Shown: in pieces, positions 1-8,667 of the stretch
How the letters are laid out: each line of letters opens with the position of its first letter
How positions within the stretch are numbered: position 1 is the first letter of the stretch
From: Nilaparvata lugens
Taxonomy: Eukaryota > Arthropoda > Insecta > Hemiptera > Delphacidae
NCBI RefSeq assembly: GCF_014356525.2
Contig: NC_052507.1
Span: forward strand, 62,622,295-62,686,294
Length of the DNA stretch: 64,000 nt
Reading direction: 5' to 3'
Position numbers and translations under genes: made by a program
Notes under the pieces: model-generated
What the model was told of the DNA's origin: nothing
Databases searched by the model: none
The model's input: only the letters and a program-made list of their open reading frames with translations

Positions 1-670
1 TGAATGATTGCTCGGAGAATGGTCGCAAATGTGTTCGCGCGCATCGCTTTGTCTTTGTCTCGCCGCGCCGACCGATTTCCCTCATTTAATTACGGACGCT
101 GTCAAGTGTCAACTGCAACAAAAAAAACGCACCAAGAGAAAGTGCCAACCGCGCCAAGGGAAAAAGTTGCCATCTGCTAAAGGGCTCAGCTACCGCGTCT
201 ACGTTCTTCCTCTCTCCCACACTCACCCTCTCTCTTTCTACGTTTTTTCTGCGTTCGAACGATGTCTGCGTTCTTTCTTTCGTCGCATCGTGCGTTTCTG
301 TTGCGAGTCCGGATTCTTCTTCCTCACACAATATGTCAGACAGTTGACAAGATCCACCCACTATCCAATGGCAGAGAAAACTTGCATGGAATAAAGGAAA
401 CTTATAAGAGAGCTTCATTCTATGTCACTACCTAGGCACGGTCATTACAATAATTGCACGTTCTAATGACCTTATTTGATGAATATGGTTAAAGAATTTA
501 ATTTCTCTTCTGAGAGATCGATCAAGGTTTCAGAAAATTTTCTTGTGATTTCACTCAAGTTCCAATGTTTCGCATCTCTCTTGTGTAATAAAAACGTTCC
601 GACTCTGATATTGAGGTCGCTTGGCGAATGTAAAATGTTCGAAGAGTAAATATGTGATAGTATATTTCGC
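1..670. other. Low-copy DNA, CpG-richer in first 400 bases
   Basis: Bases 1-400 are richer in G+C and CpG than most of the window and hold an open frame at 8-394 (+, 128 codons). I recognise no domain, signal peptide or homologue, and the overlapping minus-strand frame is equally open, so coding is doubtful. The stretch could be a promoter or 5' exon of a gene to the left. From 420 to 670 I see nothing specific. Confidence 0.3.
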
Positions 671-1500
671 ACCTAGGGCCGAAAATGAGACTTTTCCGGC
701 TCGAAATCGGTTTTAAAGTCCGAGGCCGTAGGACTAGAAAAGATTGAGGGCCGGAAAAACATTTTTGCCCGTGGTGCGAACGCTATTTTTCGCCACATAC
801 AAAAATAAACAATATAATATATATGAGAATAGTTGTTTACTAAGCACTTCCAAAAGCAGAAGTGAAGGTGATAGCTCTAGCAAATCTGAGGTAATCTGAA
901 TATCAGGAAATTGTCCAAGTATTTTTATTTTTTATTCTGATTTGTCTAAATAACCTAAAAGATTATGTTCAATTATGTGAGAGGTTGAGTTTATACTTTT
1001 TATTCTTCCAAATGTCAATAAGATGATATGATATTATTATAAATGTTTTGATTCTTGGATAATAAACACAAATAATGAAAAGTTTTTCGATCAGCTGTTT
1101 TAGCACACTTGAAATTTGGCCAATCTGAATGTCAACGTCAACAATGCTTGTTGTCGTTGACTTCGGAAGTTTAGGTTAGAAGTTCTATCCTACTCTGAAA
1201 ATCAAATTTGAATAGTTTATAATATATATCTTATCTGTATTTTATTCATCAAAATAAAATGATAGTATCTTATTGTAGATTCATTATCCGTTTCATTAAC
1301 CATTTTGTAAACACGTTCACATCAAATCAGAATCAGCTGAGTTCAAGGTTATTTTACAGCTCTAGGGCCGTAAAACTTTTACCGGCTTGGTCAGAACACA
1401 ATCATTTTCGGCCTTCATATGACGCACGAAAACCAGCTCATTACATCCAATTGGGGCGAAAAATAAATTACTTAACTCATATTTGTTCCATGTAAGATCA
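671..1500. repeat. Unclassified GGCCG-rich repeat segments
   Basis: Two GC-richer patches (about 671-785 and 1360-1460) use the same vocabulary (AGGGCCG, CGGCTYG, GGGGCGAAAA) in an AT-rich background and flank about 570 bases of AT-rich DNA. They look like the two ends of one element, but no exact inverted repeat or target duplication could be defined. Confidence 0.3.
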
Positions 1501-1729
1501 ATAATTTGAAGTACACTCATAGTTTATAGTCTACATGATTTTCAATTATGTAAGTTATCTGTGTTGATAATACAAGAATAACGTATCAAGAGGAAAAATG
1601 GTTGTGATCAATTCAAGATTGAGGAGGAGAAAAACAAGCAGCAAATTTCCTCGATATGAATTCCTTCACGCAGGAATAAAGTGATCAAAAAAATTCAGAG
1701 TTGGCATACCTCGTAATCTGTGTTTCCTA

Positions 1730-1928
1730 CTAGCAGATAACTTGTGCTCCGCAATTAGAAGCTTGATAAACTGGACTTAGGTCCAACCGAGATCTTTAAG
1801 AATTTAAAATAGGCTCATAACCATCCTCGCTAAATTAAGAATCTATATGCAGAATTTCAACTAAATCAGTTCAGTGGTTCAAGCGTGATGATGCGTCATT
1901 CTTGAATTTCCTATTCCGTACGTGTAAG
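1730..1928 (-). mobile_element. Hel-N: CTAG-ended repeat, partial
   Basis: Begins CTAGCAGATAACTTGTGCTC after an A, which on the minus strand is ...CTAG followed by T, a Helitron-like 3' end. It shares the GTGATGATGCGTCA and TTCCGTACGTGTA blocks with the copies at 10.6-11.0 kb and 63.1 kb. Its far end abuts the fold-back starting at 1931. Confidence 0.5.
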
Positions 1929-2047
1929 TTAAGGTAGACGCACACATATCGTCATTGGACGGACGGCACGCATCTGACGGATCGGATGATTAGATTTGAT
2001 ACATTGTTTTCAATTGGAGTGCGCATACCTATACGGATTATTAGTAA

Positions 2048-2230
2048 ATAATTTTTATATTGTCTAAACAGCTGATACTCTCACTCAGCGGTCAGGGTTT
2101 TGCCCTTGCTGGGTGGTGCCATGTAATTTTAATTTATTTGTAAAATAGCACAATATTATAATCTAGAATATTTTCTTTTGTGAGTTTTTATTTTGTATTT
2201 TGTTTTTATGGGCAATAAAGATGTTTGAAA
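2048..2230 (+). mobile_element. LINE 3' end fragment
   Basis: Contains the GGGTTTTGCCCTTGCTGGGT block and ends TGGGCAATAAAGATGTTTG, with an AATAAA signal and a T-rich stretch before it. This resembles a non-LTR retrotransposon 3' UTR. No coding part remains. Confidence 0.4.
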
Positions 2231-2790
2231 ATAGTTATTTGTGCAACTAGTGCGCAAAGTGACAGTTTGCTGCACCGAAAGAAACGTTTACGTTTCTGAA
2301 TGGTTTCTTGAGTGCAGCAGAGGAACTTTGGGCACGTATTTCACATTAAGTTTTTCCTACAGTTACCATTGAATATGAAAAGTGGGTAATTATGTTGAAT
2401 AAAAAAAAAATTCACTGTTGTTGAATAAAAATTGCCTGAAATGCATCAAATGTTTTTCTGTGTAATTTTATTATTGATAAAAACCTTAATTTATTGTCAA
2501 ATTGAATAAAAATGTTGTCCTTGGTTATAATATATTAAAATAGTAATAATTTGCGCGTTGTGCTTCGTTGCACGTCTGCTCACTATAGCAGCCACAGCAG
2601 TCACTGTTACCAACTTCATTTTGATTTTGCTGCACTGTTGCTCCATATAACCTACTAAGTATTTTGCGTTGCCATGTTGCAAATCTGGAGTGCAGAAAAA
2701 TTTTTGCCGCACTAGAGCGGAAAAGTAATTCTTTGCGTTCTGTAATCAGTGCAGCAATGGCCACTTTTCAACGTAACTGTGGGAAAAAAA
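2231..2790. mobile_element. Rep-M, copy 1
   Basis: About 550 bases, starting ATAGTTATTTGTGCAACTAG, shared with 63358-63905. Subterminal blocks (CCTACAGTTACC near the left, GTAACTGTGGG near the right) are loosely inverted. A minus-strand frame of 79 codons (2525-2764) has a close counterpart in copy 2, beginning MAIAALITERKE; I recognise no family. It may be a coding relic or non-coding sequence that is still similar. Confidence 0.6.
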
Positions 2791-2996
2791 AATATATATA
2801 TAATAATCCGATCCGTCCGATGCGTGCCGTCCGTCCGATGACGATATGTGTGCGTCTACCTTTATATGCCAATTCAATCCTTCATTATATTTCATGGATG
2901 AAGTGATCAAAGAAATGTGACGAAACATCATGAAGGATGGAAAGCGTTTGGGATGTTTACTCTTTGGATAAGGAAAGCCTTTTCCTAGGTCTTTTA

Positions 2997-3312
2997 AAAA
3001 GTGATGTGGTAGATATTCATATTGTAAAAAAAACAAATAGGAATAGATTAGATAGAATACATTGGATAGATTGAATAGAATAGATTCTGTTAGCTACTAA
3101 GTTTCTCTCAATCTTTTGTAGTTAAACGGCATTCATGGCCATATCTGGAATTCATGGACGTGTCTAGTCTTATTTGTAGACCCGGCATAACCAGCACATT
3201 AGTAACCAATAGAATCTATTCTATTCAATCTATCCAATGTATTTTATCCAATCTATTCCTATTTGTTTTTTATATAATACCGTATGAATATCTACCACAT
3301 CATTTTCTAAGG
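2997..3312. repeat. Fold-back palindrome with about 95-bp arms
   Basis: The left arm (about 2997-3095, with GTGATGTGGTAGATATTCAT) is the reverse complement of the right arm (about 3208-3312, with ATGAATATCTACCACATCAT). The arms also share the GATAGAATACATTGGATAGA block. The loop is about 110 bases. No target duplication was recognised. Confidence 0.7.
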
Positions 3313-3579
3313 CACACTGAGGAGAGACAAAGAAGAAGGAGAAGTCTAGTCTCGACCAATGACAGAAGAGCTCTACCCTCATTAGTGGCCAATCGTGGGG
3401 CTTCATCTACTGCTTAATGATCAAGCTTTCAGTTGATTAGATGTAACAAACAGAACTAGTATCTCAAATTGTTTTATCAATCAGTGGTTTTGGAGTGATA
3501 AAGTCGTTTACATTCAAGACTCTTCATTTTTTTCTATTCCCTCCTCTATTTTGAGTAGAGAATATTCACGTTTCAATAG

Positions 3580-3672
3580 CTTATAAATTATAAGCTAGAT
3601 CTTATAGATCCTTAATATAGTTAATAAGCTAGAGCTTATAAATCCTAAATATAGTTTATAAGCTAGAACCAG
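3580..3672. repeat. Short tandem repeat, about 35-bp period
   Basis: The word TATAAGCTAGA recurs three times with related spacers (CTTATAGATCCTTAATATAG, CTTATAAATCCTAAATATAG). It lies directly left of MITE-V. Confidence 0.4.
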
Positions 3673-4183
3673 CATCCATTCAGGGGCTTTTAGATGGCGT
3701 TTTACAGACGGAAGGGTGGGAGGTGACAGGAAAAACGCCTCCAAAATCGCTTGATATTCTAGCTTTGATTAATAAGTTTATTTATGAGTTCTATCATAGA
3801 GAAACAATAGCATAAGTAGATATCCCATAGTATAGGGCGTTTATGTCGCAACTTTTTATGTTATCTCAAGCCTATAGTCCACGTAGTTCTTTCCTGTGAA
3901 GCTTTATGACGCAGCTAGTCTCTCATATAGTGCCGTTCATACACGGTCAAAACAGTGAAAATCGACAATAATCGACAGAAATCAGCTTGAGATAACAGTT
4001 GAAGTTGCAACATAAACGCCCTATAGCATGGGATATCTACTTACGCTATTGTTTCTCTATGCTTGAACTTATAAATAAACTTATAAATTACAGCTAGAAT
4101 ATCAAGCGATTTTTGAGGCGTTTTTCCTGTCACCTCCTACCCTTCCGACTGTAAAACGCCATATGAAAACCCCAGAATGGATG
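3673..4183. mobile_element. MITE-V with about 120-bp terminal inverted repeats
   Basis: The left arm 3673-3794 (CATCCATTCAGGGG..., then GATGGCGTTTTACAG and GGAGGTGACAGGAAAAACGC) pairs with the right arm 4062-4183, ending CCCAGAATGGATG. MITE-F sits almost exactly at the centre between the arms. No transposase; superfamily unknown. Confidence 0.75.
3795..4061. mobile_element. MITE-F copy 1, inside MITE-V
   Basis: Terminal inverted repeats start CATAGAGAAACAATAG and end CTATTGTTTCTCTATG. Inversion continues for about 70 bases per side through TAGGGCGTTTATGTYGCAAC and the TGTTATCTCAAG block. No coding capacity. Unlike copies 19235-19509 and 22410-22836, no 7-bp flank duplication is visible here. 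Confidence 0.8.
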
Positions 4184-4310
4184 TTTAATTGACGGGCGAA
4201 GTGAGGTCTAAGATTCAAGTCGACGGTTTGGCATTTCTCTTAATGTTTAAATGTTTGAATGTTTAAATGCTTATATGTTTATATGTTGCGCATTTACAGC
4301 GAAACGCAGT

Positions 4311-4396
4311 AAATGATCTGTTATATCTGTTATCTCTGTTACTAAGACACATATTTAATGTCGAATAAAGCTCGTGTTGAGTCAAATTCTATTACA
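4311..4396 (+). repeat. 5' LTR, truncated
   Basis: Matches the 3' LTR from ATCTGTTATCTCTG (4325) to the terminal ATTACA (4391-4396). About the first 28 bases of the 3' LTR, including its TGTAAT terminus, and the TATTTATAA element are missing or rearranged. Confidence 0.8.
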
Positions 4397-4397
4397 A

Positions 4398-4416
4398 TTT
4401 ATTCGACATTAAATAT
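4398..4416 (+). promoter_or_regulatory. Primer-binding site complementary to the LTR itself
   Basis: TTTATTCGACATTAAATAT begins one base after the LTR end and is the perfect reverse complement of LTR bases 4351-4369 (ATATTTAATGTCGAATAAA), repeated at 7969-7987. Position and length are those of a primer-binding site. This is the arrangement of self-priming elements such as Tf1, where the mRNA 5' end primes reverse transcription. Confidence 0.75.
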
Positions 4417-4423
4417 AAAATAA

Positions 4424-5272
4424 ATGGGTCCGAAAAGAAAAACGAGTAAACGTCAAGATTTAGTCAGTGAAGGAGAAAACGACTCGCAAAACCAAATGCT
4501 TGGAAAAATACTGAAACCAACAGTTTTATCGATTGACCAAGATTCAGATGAAGCACCGAAAACGTGGAGACATTGGAAGGTAACATTTTTAAACTTCTTA
4601 AAAAACAGTTCAATCCCGAAAAAGGATGAATTGAATGTTTTGATCAATTATGTGTCACCGAATATTTTTGAAAGTATTTGCAATTGTATATCATTTGAAG
4701 AAGCTATAACAACTCTTGAAGAAAGCTTTATAAAACCTCAAAATGTAGTACATGCACGTTACTGCTTATCTAAAGCAAAACAAACCCATGGAGAATCAAT
4801 TGATCAATTCTATAATAAACTAAAACGGCTAAGTTTACCATGTAACTTTCAAGCAGTCACGGCTGACGATAACAAAAGTGAATATATCCGAGACGCGTTC
4901 ATCTCCGGATTAGAATCATCGAAAATCAGACAACATCTTTTCGAAATGAAATCGCTAACTTTGCAAGACGCTATCTCACAAGCACGAATGTTAGAGAATG
5001 CTGAAAACATTGCTAAAGAATACGAAACCAGTTCAGAATATGTTAACACAGTCCTAGCAAACGAGAATAAAAATACCGAGAAAACGACTTTAGTCCGTAA
5101 TTCTTACCAAAAGAAGATTCAATGCAGATTTTGTGGCTATAATAATCATACTGATAATAGCCAATGCCCAGCAAAAGGACAACCATGCCTAACTTGTAAT
5201 CGAATAGGCCATTTTTCAAAAGTATGCAGAGCACGAAACGATAAAAAAACCAAATGGTATCTGCCACAGTAA
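4424..5272 (+). CDS. gag: Gag-like nucleocapsid protein of the LTR retrotransposon
   Basis: 282 codons, starting at the first ATG after the primer-binding site. The N-terminus is lysine-rich. Residues about 45-205 have the helical, charged look of retrotransposon Gag (with W48 and W51 in a TWRHWK motif and a later GESIDQFYNKLKRL stretch). Two zinc knuckles follow: CX2CX4HX5C at 234-248 and CX2CX4HX4C at 255-268. In this family Gag packages element RNA into cytoplasmic particles. The frame ends at TAA 5270-5272 and overlaps pol, which lies in the -1 frame. The frame is intact, so this copy could still make Gag. Known: paired knuckles are frequent in mag-like Gag. Inferred: function. Confidence 0.9.
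   Translation: MGPKRKTSKRQDLVSEGENDSQNQMLGKILKPTVLSIDQDSDEAPKTWRHWKVTFLNFLKNSSIPKKDELNVLINYVSPNIFESICNCISFEEAITTLEESFIKPQNVVHARYCLSKAKQTHGESIDQFYNKLKRLSLPCNFQAVTADDNKSEYIRDAFISGLESSKIRQHLFEMKSLTLQDAISQARMLENAENIAKEYETSSEYVNTVLANENKNTEKTTLVRNSYQKKIQCRFCGYNNHTDNSQCPAKGQPCLTCNRIGHFSKVCRARNDKKTKWYLPQ
5243..5249 (+). promoter_or_regulatory. Probable -1 ribosomal frameshift site (A7)
   Basis: Seven A residues followed by C lie at the very start of the gag/pol overlap. The pol frame is closed by TAA at 5242-5244 and opens immediately after it; gag stops at 5270-5272. Slippage on the AAA codon 5246-5248 would carry ribosomes into pol. It is not a canonical X-XXY-YYZ heptamer in the gag phase, since T precedes the first AAA codon. 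Confidence 0.5.
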
Positions 5273-6180
5273 TTTCAGCAGCAAATACCAGCACTGACCT
5301 CTCAAAATGTCTTGTTCCTATACGTGTTAATGGAATAGATACATTGGCACTATTAGACACTGGGAGCACAGCAAGTTTTATAGATAAGAAACTAGTAGTA
5401 CAATCGAAGATGAAAACTATGCCATATTCCAATTTGATTACATTTGCTTCAAGTGCCTGCAACACTAAAACAACTGAGTGCGCTTTGAGTGAAATATATT
5501 TCCAGAACGAAGAATATAATGATTTTCCTTTGATCGTATTGAACAAATGTTGCGCTAGTGTAATTTTGGGACACGATTTTCTAAAGAACTTTTCATCCAT
5601 CACTTTTGATTTCGGTGGATCTAAAGCAGCACTACAACTGAATGAAGACAATGACGCAAGAAGGCCTACTTATGAAATTAAAAAGTGTGCTCTAGCCCAA
5701 GCTACAGTAGAACCTGTCTCATTGTTTCGTGATCTTCAACCGGACTGTCGGCCTATAATAACTAAATCGAGACGACATTCAGAAGAGGATTACTTGTTTA
5801 TGATGAATGAAGTCAAACGGCTTAAAGATGCTGATATTATAGAAAATAGTCATTCTTCTTGGAGAGCTCAAGCATTTGTTACTTCAAGAGAGAACCAAAA
5901 GAAACGTATGGTGATTGACTATTCACAGACCATCAACAAATTCACGAATTTGGATGCCTATCCACTACCACTAATGGAAGAATTAGTCAATAAGGTAGCG
6001 CAATATAAAATATTCTCATCTATTGACCTGAAATCTGCCTATCACCAGATACCAATCTTGCCTGAGGAAAGGCATTTCACCGCATTTGAAGTTGGACACA
6101 AACTGTATCAATTCAAAAGAATTCCGTTCGGAGTCACGAATGGAGTAGCTGCTTTCCAGAAAGTGATTGATCAATCATAG
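5245..6180 (+). CDS. pol: Pol part 1: aspartic protease and N-terminal reverse transcriptase
   Basis: Probably translated by frameshifting from gag at 5243-5249; the first in-frame ATG is 5254. From that ATG the aspartic protease motif LLDTGST gives catalytic D35. A linker follows, then the RT fingers and palm: motif A SSIDLKSAYHQI with catalytic D258, and motif B FGVTNGVAAFQ from residue 292. The frame ends at TAG 6178-6180, only a few codons before the YLDD box, which continues in the -1 frame from about 6174. A single missing base near 6172-6176 would explain this. Protease and the first half of RT look sound. It could be a sequencing or assembly error; a programmed shift inside the RT core would be very unusual. 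Confidence 0.88.
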   Translation, partial: KNQMVSATVISAANTSTDLSKCLVPIRVNGIDTLALLDTGSTASFIDKKLVVQSKMKTMPYSNLITFASSACNTKTTECALSEIYFQNEEYNDFPLIVLNKCCASVILGHDFLKNFSSITFDFGGSKAALQLNEDNDARRPTYEIKKCALAQATVEPVSLFRDLQPDCRPIITKSRRHSEEDYLFMMNEVKRLKDADIIENSHSSWRAQAFVTSRENQKKRMVIDYSQTINKFTNLDAYPLPLMEELVNKVAQYKIFSSIDLKSAYHQIPILPEERHFTAFEVGHKLYQFKRIPFGVTNGVAAFQKVIDQS

Positions 6181-7895
6181 AACAAGAAAATTTGACATCA
6201 TGTTATGCCTATTTAGATGATATTATTGTATGCGGAAGGACCCAAGAAGAACATGATGAAAATTTAGAAAATTTCTGGAGAGCAACAGAAAAATATGGCC
6301 TCACGATTAATGAAGAAAAGTGTAAAATATCTATGGAGAATTTAACCTTTCTGGGATTCGAAATTGGTCAGGGTATGATTAAGCCCGATCCAGATCGATT
6401 GAAACCACTCCTTGACTTACCAGCTCCAAAAAATCAGAAAGAATTGAAGCGTGTCCTTGGAATGCTTGCACACTACTCCAAATGGATAAAAGAATTTTCA
6501 AAAAAGATCCATCCACTTGTGCATAATACTCACTTCCCGTTGAATGAAGAATGCAGAAATATATTTGAATCATTAAAGAAAGAAATAGGATCTGCAGTTC
6601 TAGTGCACATTGATGAAAAAGTCCCGTTCACTTTGGAAACTGATGCCTCAGATTACGCTATTGGAGCAGTATTAACACAGAATGAGAGACCAGTGGCGTT
6701 TTTCTCAAGAACTCTTTCCACATCTGAAACTAGGCACTCTGCAGTGGAAAAAGAAGCTTATGCCATTGTGGAATCAATCAGGAAATGGCGACATTACTTA
6801 CTTGGACGAGAATTTACACTTATCACAGACCAGAAATCAGTTTCATTCATGTTTAGTAATAAACAAACCAGCAAGATTAAGAATGACAAAATCCAACGAT
6901 GGCGCCTTGAATTGTCAGAATATAAGTTCAATATAATTTATAGAGTTGGAAAAGAGAATATACCAGCAGATACACTATCAAGAGTCTGTGCCACTGTTGG
7001 ATGCCATACAGATATAAAGAAACTGATAAAAATTCATGAGGACCTGTGTCATCCAGGAGTTACTCGACTCCATCATTGGACCAAAACAAAGAACTTACCA
7101 TATTCAATAGATGATGTAAAAGAAGTATGTTCCAAATGTATTACATGTTCTGAAATGAAACCACGCTATGCCAAAGGAACTGGCCGCCTTATCAAAGCAA
7201 CTCGACCATTTGAACGTCTTAATATGGATTTCAAAGGCCCACTACAATCAAGTTCAAGGAACAAGTATATTTTAGTTCTTATAGACGAATATTCCAGATT
7301 CCCATTTGCCTTCCCCTGTCCTGACATGACTACTAATACAGTAATAAAACACCTTACATCACTATTCTCTCTTTTTGGTGTACCGTCTTACATACATTCC
7401 GATAGAGGAACATCGTTTATGTCATCAGCTTTGAAAAATTTCCTACTATCAAAAGGAATTGCCAGCAGCAGAACATCGCCCTATAATCCAGCCGGTAATG
7501 GGCAAGTCGAACGGTACAATGGAGTTATATGGAAAAGTGTGATGCTAGCCCTAAAATCGAGAGGTTTGAACAACAGTCACTGGGAACAAGTTCTCCCCGA
7601 TGCCCTTAACTCTATTCGTTCCCTATTATGCACAAGCACCAACTGCACACCACATGAGCGGATGTTTTTACATGCAAGAAACTCAAGTAATGGAAAACCA
7701 TTACCAACCTGGCTATTGACACCTGGACCAGTATGGTTGAAGAAGATGACAAAAAACTCAAAACAAGAATCGCAAGTTGAAAAAGTTGAATTAATCGAGA
7801 GTAACCCTGAATATGCGTTTGTTCGCCACAACGACGGCAGAGAATCGACAGTCTCACTTCGCCAGCTCGCCCCATACCCCACGAGTGCCGATTGA
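6174..7895 (+). CDS. pol: Pol part 2: RT C-terminus, RNase H and integrase
   Basis: Continuation of pol in the -1 frame relative to part 1; the first ATG is 6192, which is not a likely natural start. Numbering from it: RT catalytic box YLDD at 7-10; RT connection to about 140; RNase H with D151 in ETDASD, E187 and D213 in ITDQKS; integrase zinc domain with H282, H287, C316, C319; integrase core with D346, D404 and E440, the last two 36 residues apart as in D,D35E. The C-terminus (about 543-562) carries DGRESTVSLRQLAP, with no obvious chromodomain. The protein copies the RNA and inserts the cDNA. No stop lies within these domains; the break is upstream. It ends at TGA 7893-7895, just before the polypurine tract. 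Confidence 0.92.
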   Translation: MIEQENLTSCYAYLDDIIVCGRTQEEHDENLENFWRATEKYGLTINEEKCKISMENLTFLGFEIGQGMIKPDPDRLKPLLDLPAPKNQKELKRVLGMLAHYSKWIKEFSKKIHPLVHNTHFPLNEECRNIFESLKKEIGSAVLVHIDEKVPFTLETDASDYAIGAVLTQNERPVAFFSRTLSTSETRHSAVEKEAYAIVESIRKWRHYLLGREFTLITDQKSVSFMFSNKQTSKIKNDKIQRWRLELSEYKFNIIYRVGKENIPADTLSRVCATVGCHTDIKKLIKIHEDLCHPGVTRLHHWTKTKNLPYSIDDVKEVCSKCITCSEMKPRYAKGTGRLIKATRPFERLNMDFKGPLQSSSRNKYILVLIDEYSRFPFAFPCPDMTTNTVIKHLTSLFSLFGVPSYIHSDRGTSFMSSALKNFLLSKGIASSRTSPYNPAGNGQVERYNGVIWKSVMLALKSRGLNNSHWEQVLPDALNSIRSLLCTSTNCTPHERMFLHARNSSNGKPLPTWLLTPGPVWLKKMTKNSKQESQVEKVELIESNPEYAFVRHNDGRESTVSLRQLAPYPTSAD

Positions 7896-7897
7896 TA

Positions 7898-7912
7898 TTA
7901 AGGGGGGAAGAT
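7898..7912 (+). promoter_or_regulatory. Polypurine tract
   Basis: TTAAGGGGGGAAGAT lies directly upstream of the 3' LTR (TGTAAT at 7913), the standard position for priming of plus-strand DNA. Confidence 0.85.
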
Positions 7913-8014
7913 TGTAATGATAAAACAGCTGTAATATTTATAATCTGTTATCTCTGTTACTAAGACACATATTTAATGTCGAATAAAGCTCGTGCTGAGT
8001 CAAATTCTATTACA
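7913..8014 (+). repeat. 3' LTR (102 bp)
   Basis: Ends are TGTAAT...ATTACA, a perfect 6-bp inverted repeat. TATTTATAA at 7935-7943 lies about 30 bases before 7969, the predicted RNA start if the primer complement marks the mRNA 5' end. AATAAA at 7982-7987 lies inside the same 19-base block. This would give U3 of about 56 bases. Confidence 0.9.
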
Positions 8015-8171
8015 CAGACTATAGAATTATTCATCATAAATCAGCTGACAAGTGATTACACAGATGTGTGGGAAAGCCAGTCTATTGCTGTATTTCTATA
8101 AGGTCTATAGTTTCAATCAGGTACTTGTGGATGAGAATATGCGTGAGGTCTACTGTTCACAGAACTACTAG

Positions 8172-8667
8172 TATGGTCTGGCCCTAATATCTAGCGATTA
8201 TAATTATTAAATAATGGATCTACTGCAAAATTACTTCCACAACTACACTGGAAAAAGGAGATTCCAATTCATATTCCTCAGATACTGTGAATATTGAAAG
8301 GTAAAGAATGGAATCCTGGCAACACTGTAGGTGGCCCATCTTCAAAGTGCTGGCCATTGATAGGCTGTCGAAAGGAAGCTCACCTTTGGAGCAGTACAAT
8401 TAAATATCATGGCGTATTATTAGACCAGACAATGAGCAGTCATAGATCTCTTATCAATGGAAATAGCAGCCGGCCAAAGATTTCTCCAGCCTCAGAGAGC
8501 GACCGACCTTCGACCTCCCGCTATTAAACGTATCTGCGGCGAGGTGCTATGCTAGGCTATGCTGTGCTATGCAGGCGGCGAGAAGAGAGAATATTAGAAG
8601 CGAACAAGAGATAAAGAAACAGATGGAGTGACTGTGAATGGAAGTGACCAAGAGAAAGAGGAAGAAC
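8172..8667. other. Low-copy DNA
   Basis: No element signature recognised. A short plus frame at 8294-8527 has no recognisable protein. GC rises near 8480-8580. Confidence 0.3.

Larger units (their letters stand above)
1931..2866. repeat. Fold-L: long inverted repeat, split by insertions
   Basis: The left arm (1931-2045, starting AAGGTAGACGCACACA) is the near reverse complement of the right arm (2800-2866, ending TGTGTGCGTCTACCTTTA). An uninterrupted 198-bp copy lies at 59032-59229. Here about 750 bases, a LINE tail plus Rep-M, separate the arms. Confidence 0.75.
4311..8014 (+). mobile_element. Ty3/gypsy-like LTR retrotransposon, one recent frameshift
   Basis: About 3.7 kb: truncated 5' LTR, primer-binding site, gag, protease-RT-RNase H-integrase pol, polypurine tract and a 102-bp 3' LTR. 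RT before RNase H before integrase marks the Ty3/gypsy (Metaviridae) order. The two gag zinc knuckles and the pol C-terminus ending in a DGRE-TVSLRQLAP motif suggest the mag-like group. No env frame. The shared 72 bases of the LTRs differ at one site (T 4377, C 7995), so insertion looks recent. Pol is broken by a frameshift next to the RT active site, so this copy should not be autonomous as read. Confidence 0.92.
4190..8171 (+). mobile_element. Rep-A copy 1, split by the LTR retrotransposon
   Basis: The Rep-A head is at 4190-4310 (TGACGGGCGAAGTGAGGTCT, then GTCGACGGTTTGGCATTTCT). Its tail is at 8015-8171 (CAGACTATAGAATTATTCAT to GAACTACTAG followed by T). About 150 bases of Rep-A present in other copies, from GCGGTAATAGATTTTC to GAGTAAAAAT, are missing at the left junction with the retrotransposon. 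Confidence 0.75.

Noticed and set aside
8..418. Host protein-coding exon at the left edge
   Set aside because: Both strands are open, no domain, start context or splice evidence could be recognised; kept only as low-confidence unassigned sequence.
4397..4416. Ordinary tRNA primer-binding site
   Set aside because: The sequence after the LTR is AT-rich, does not start TGG, and matches the LTR itself over 19 bases; a tRNA match could not be searched here.
7896..8014. An env gene downstream of pol
   Set aside because: Pol stops at 7895 and the polypurine tract and LTR follow within a few bases; there is no room for env.
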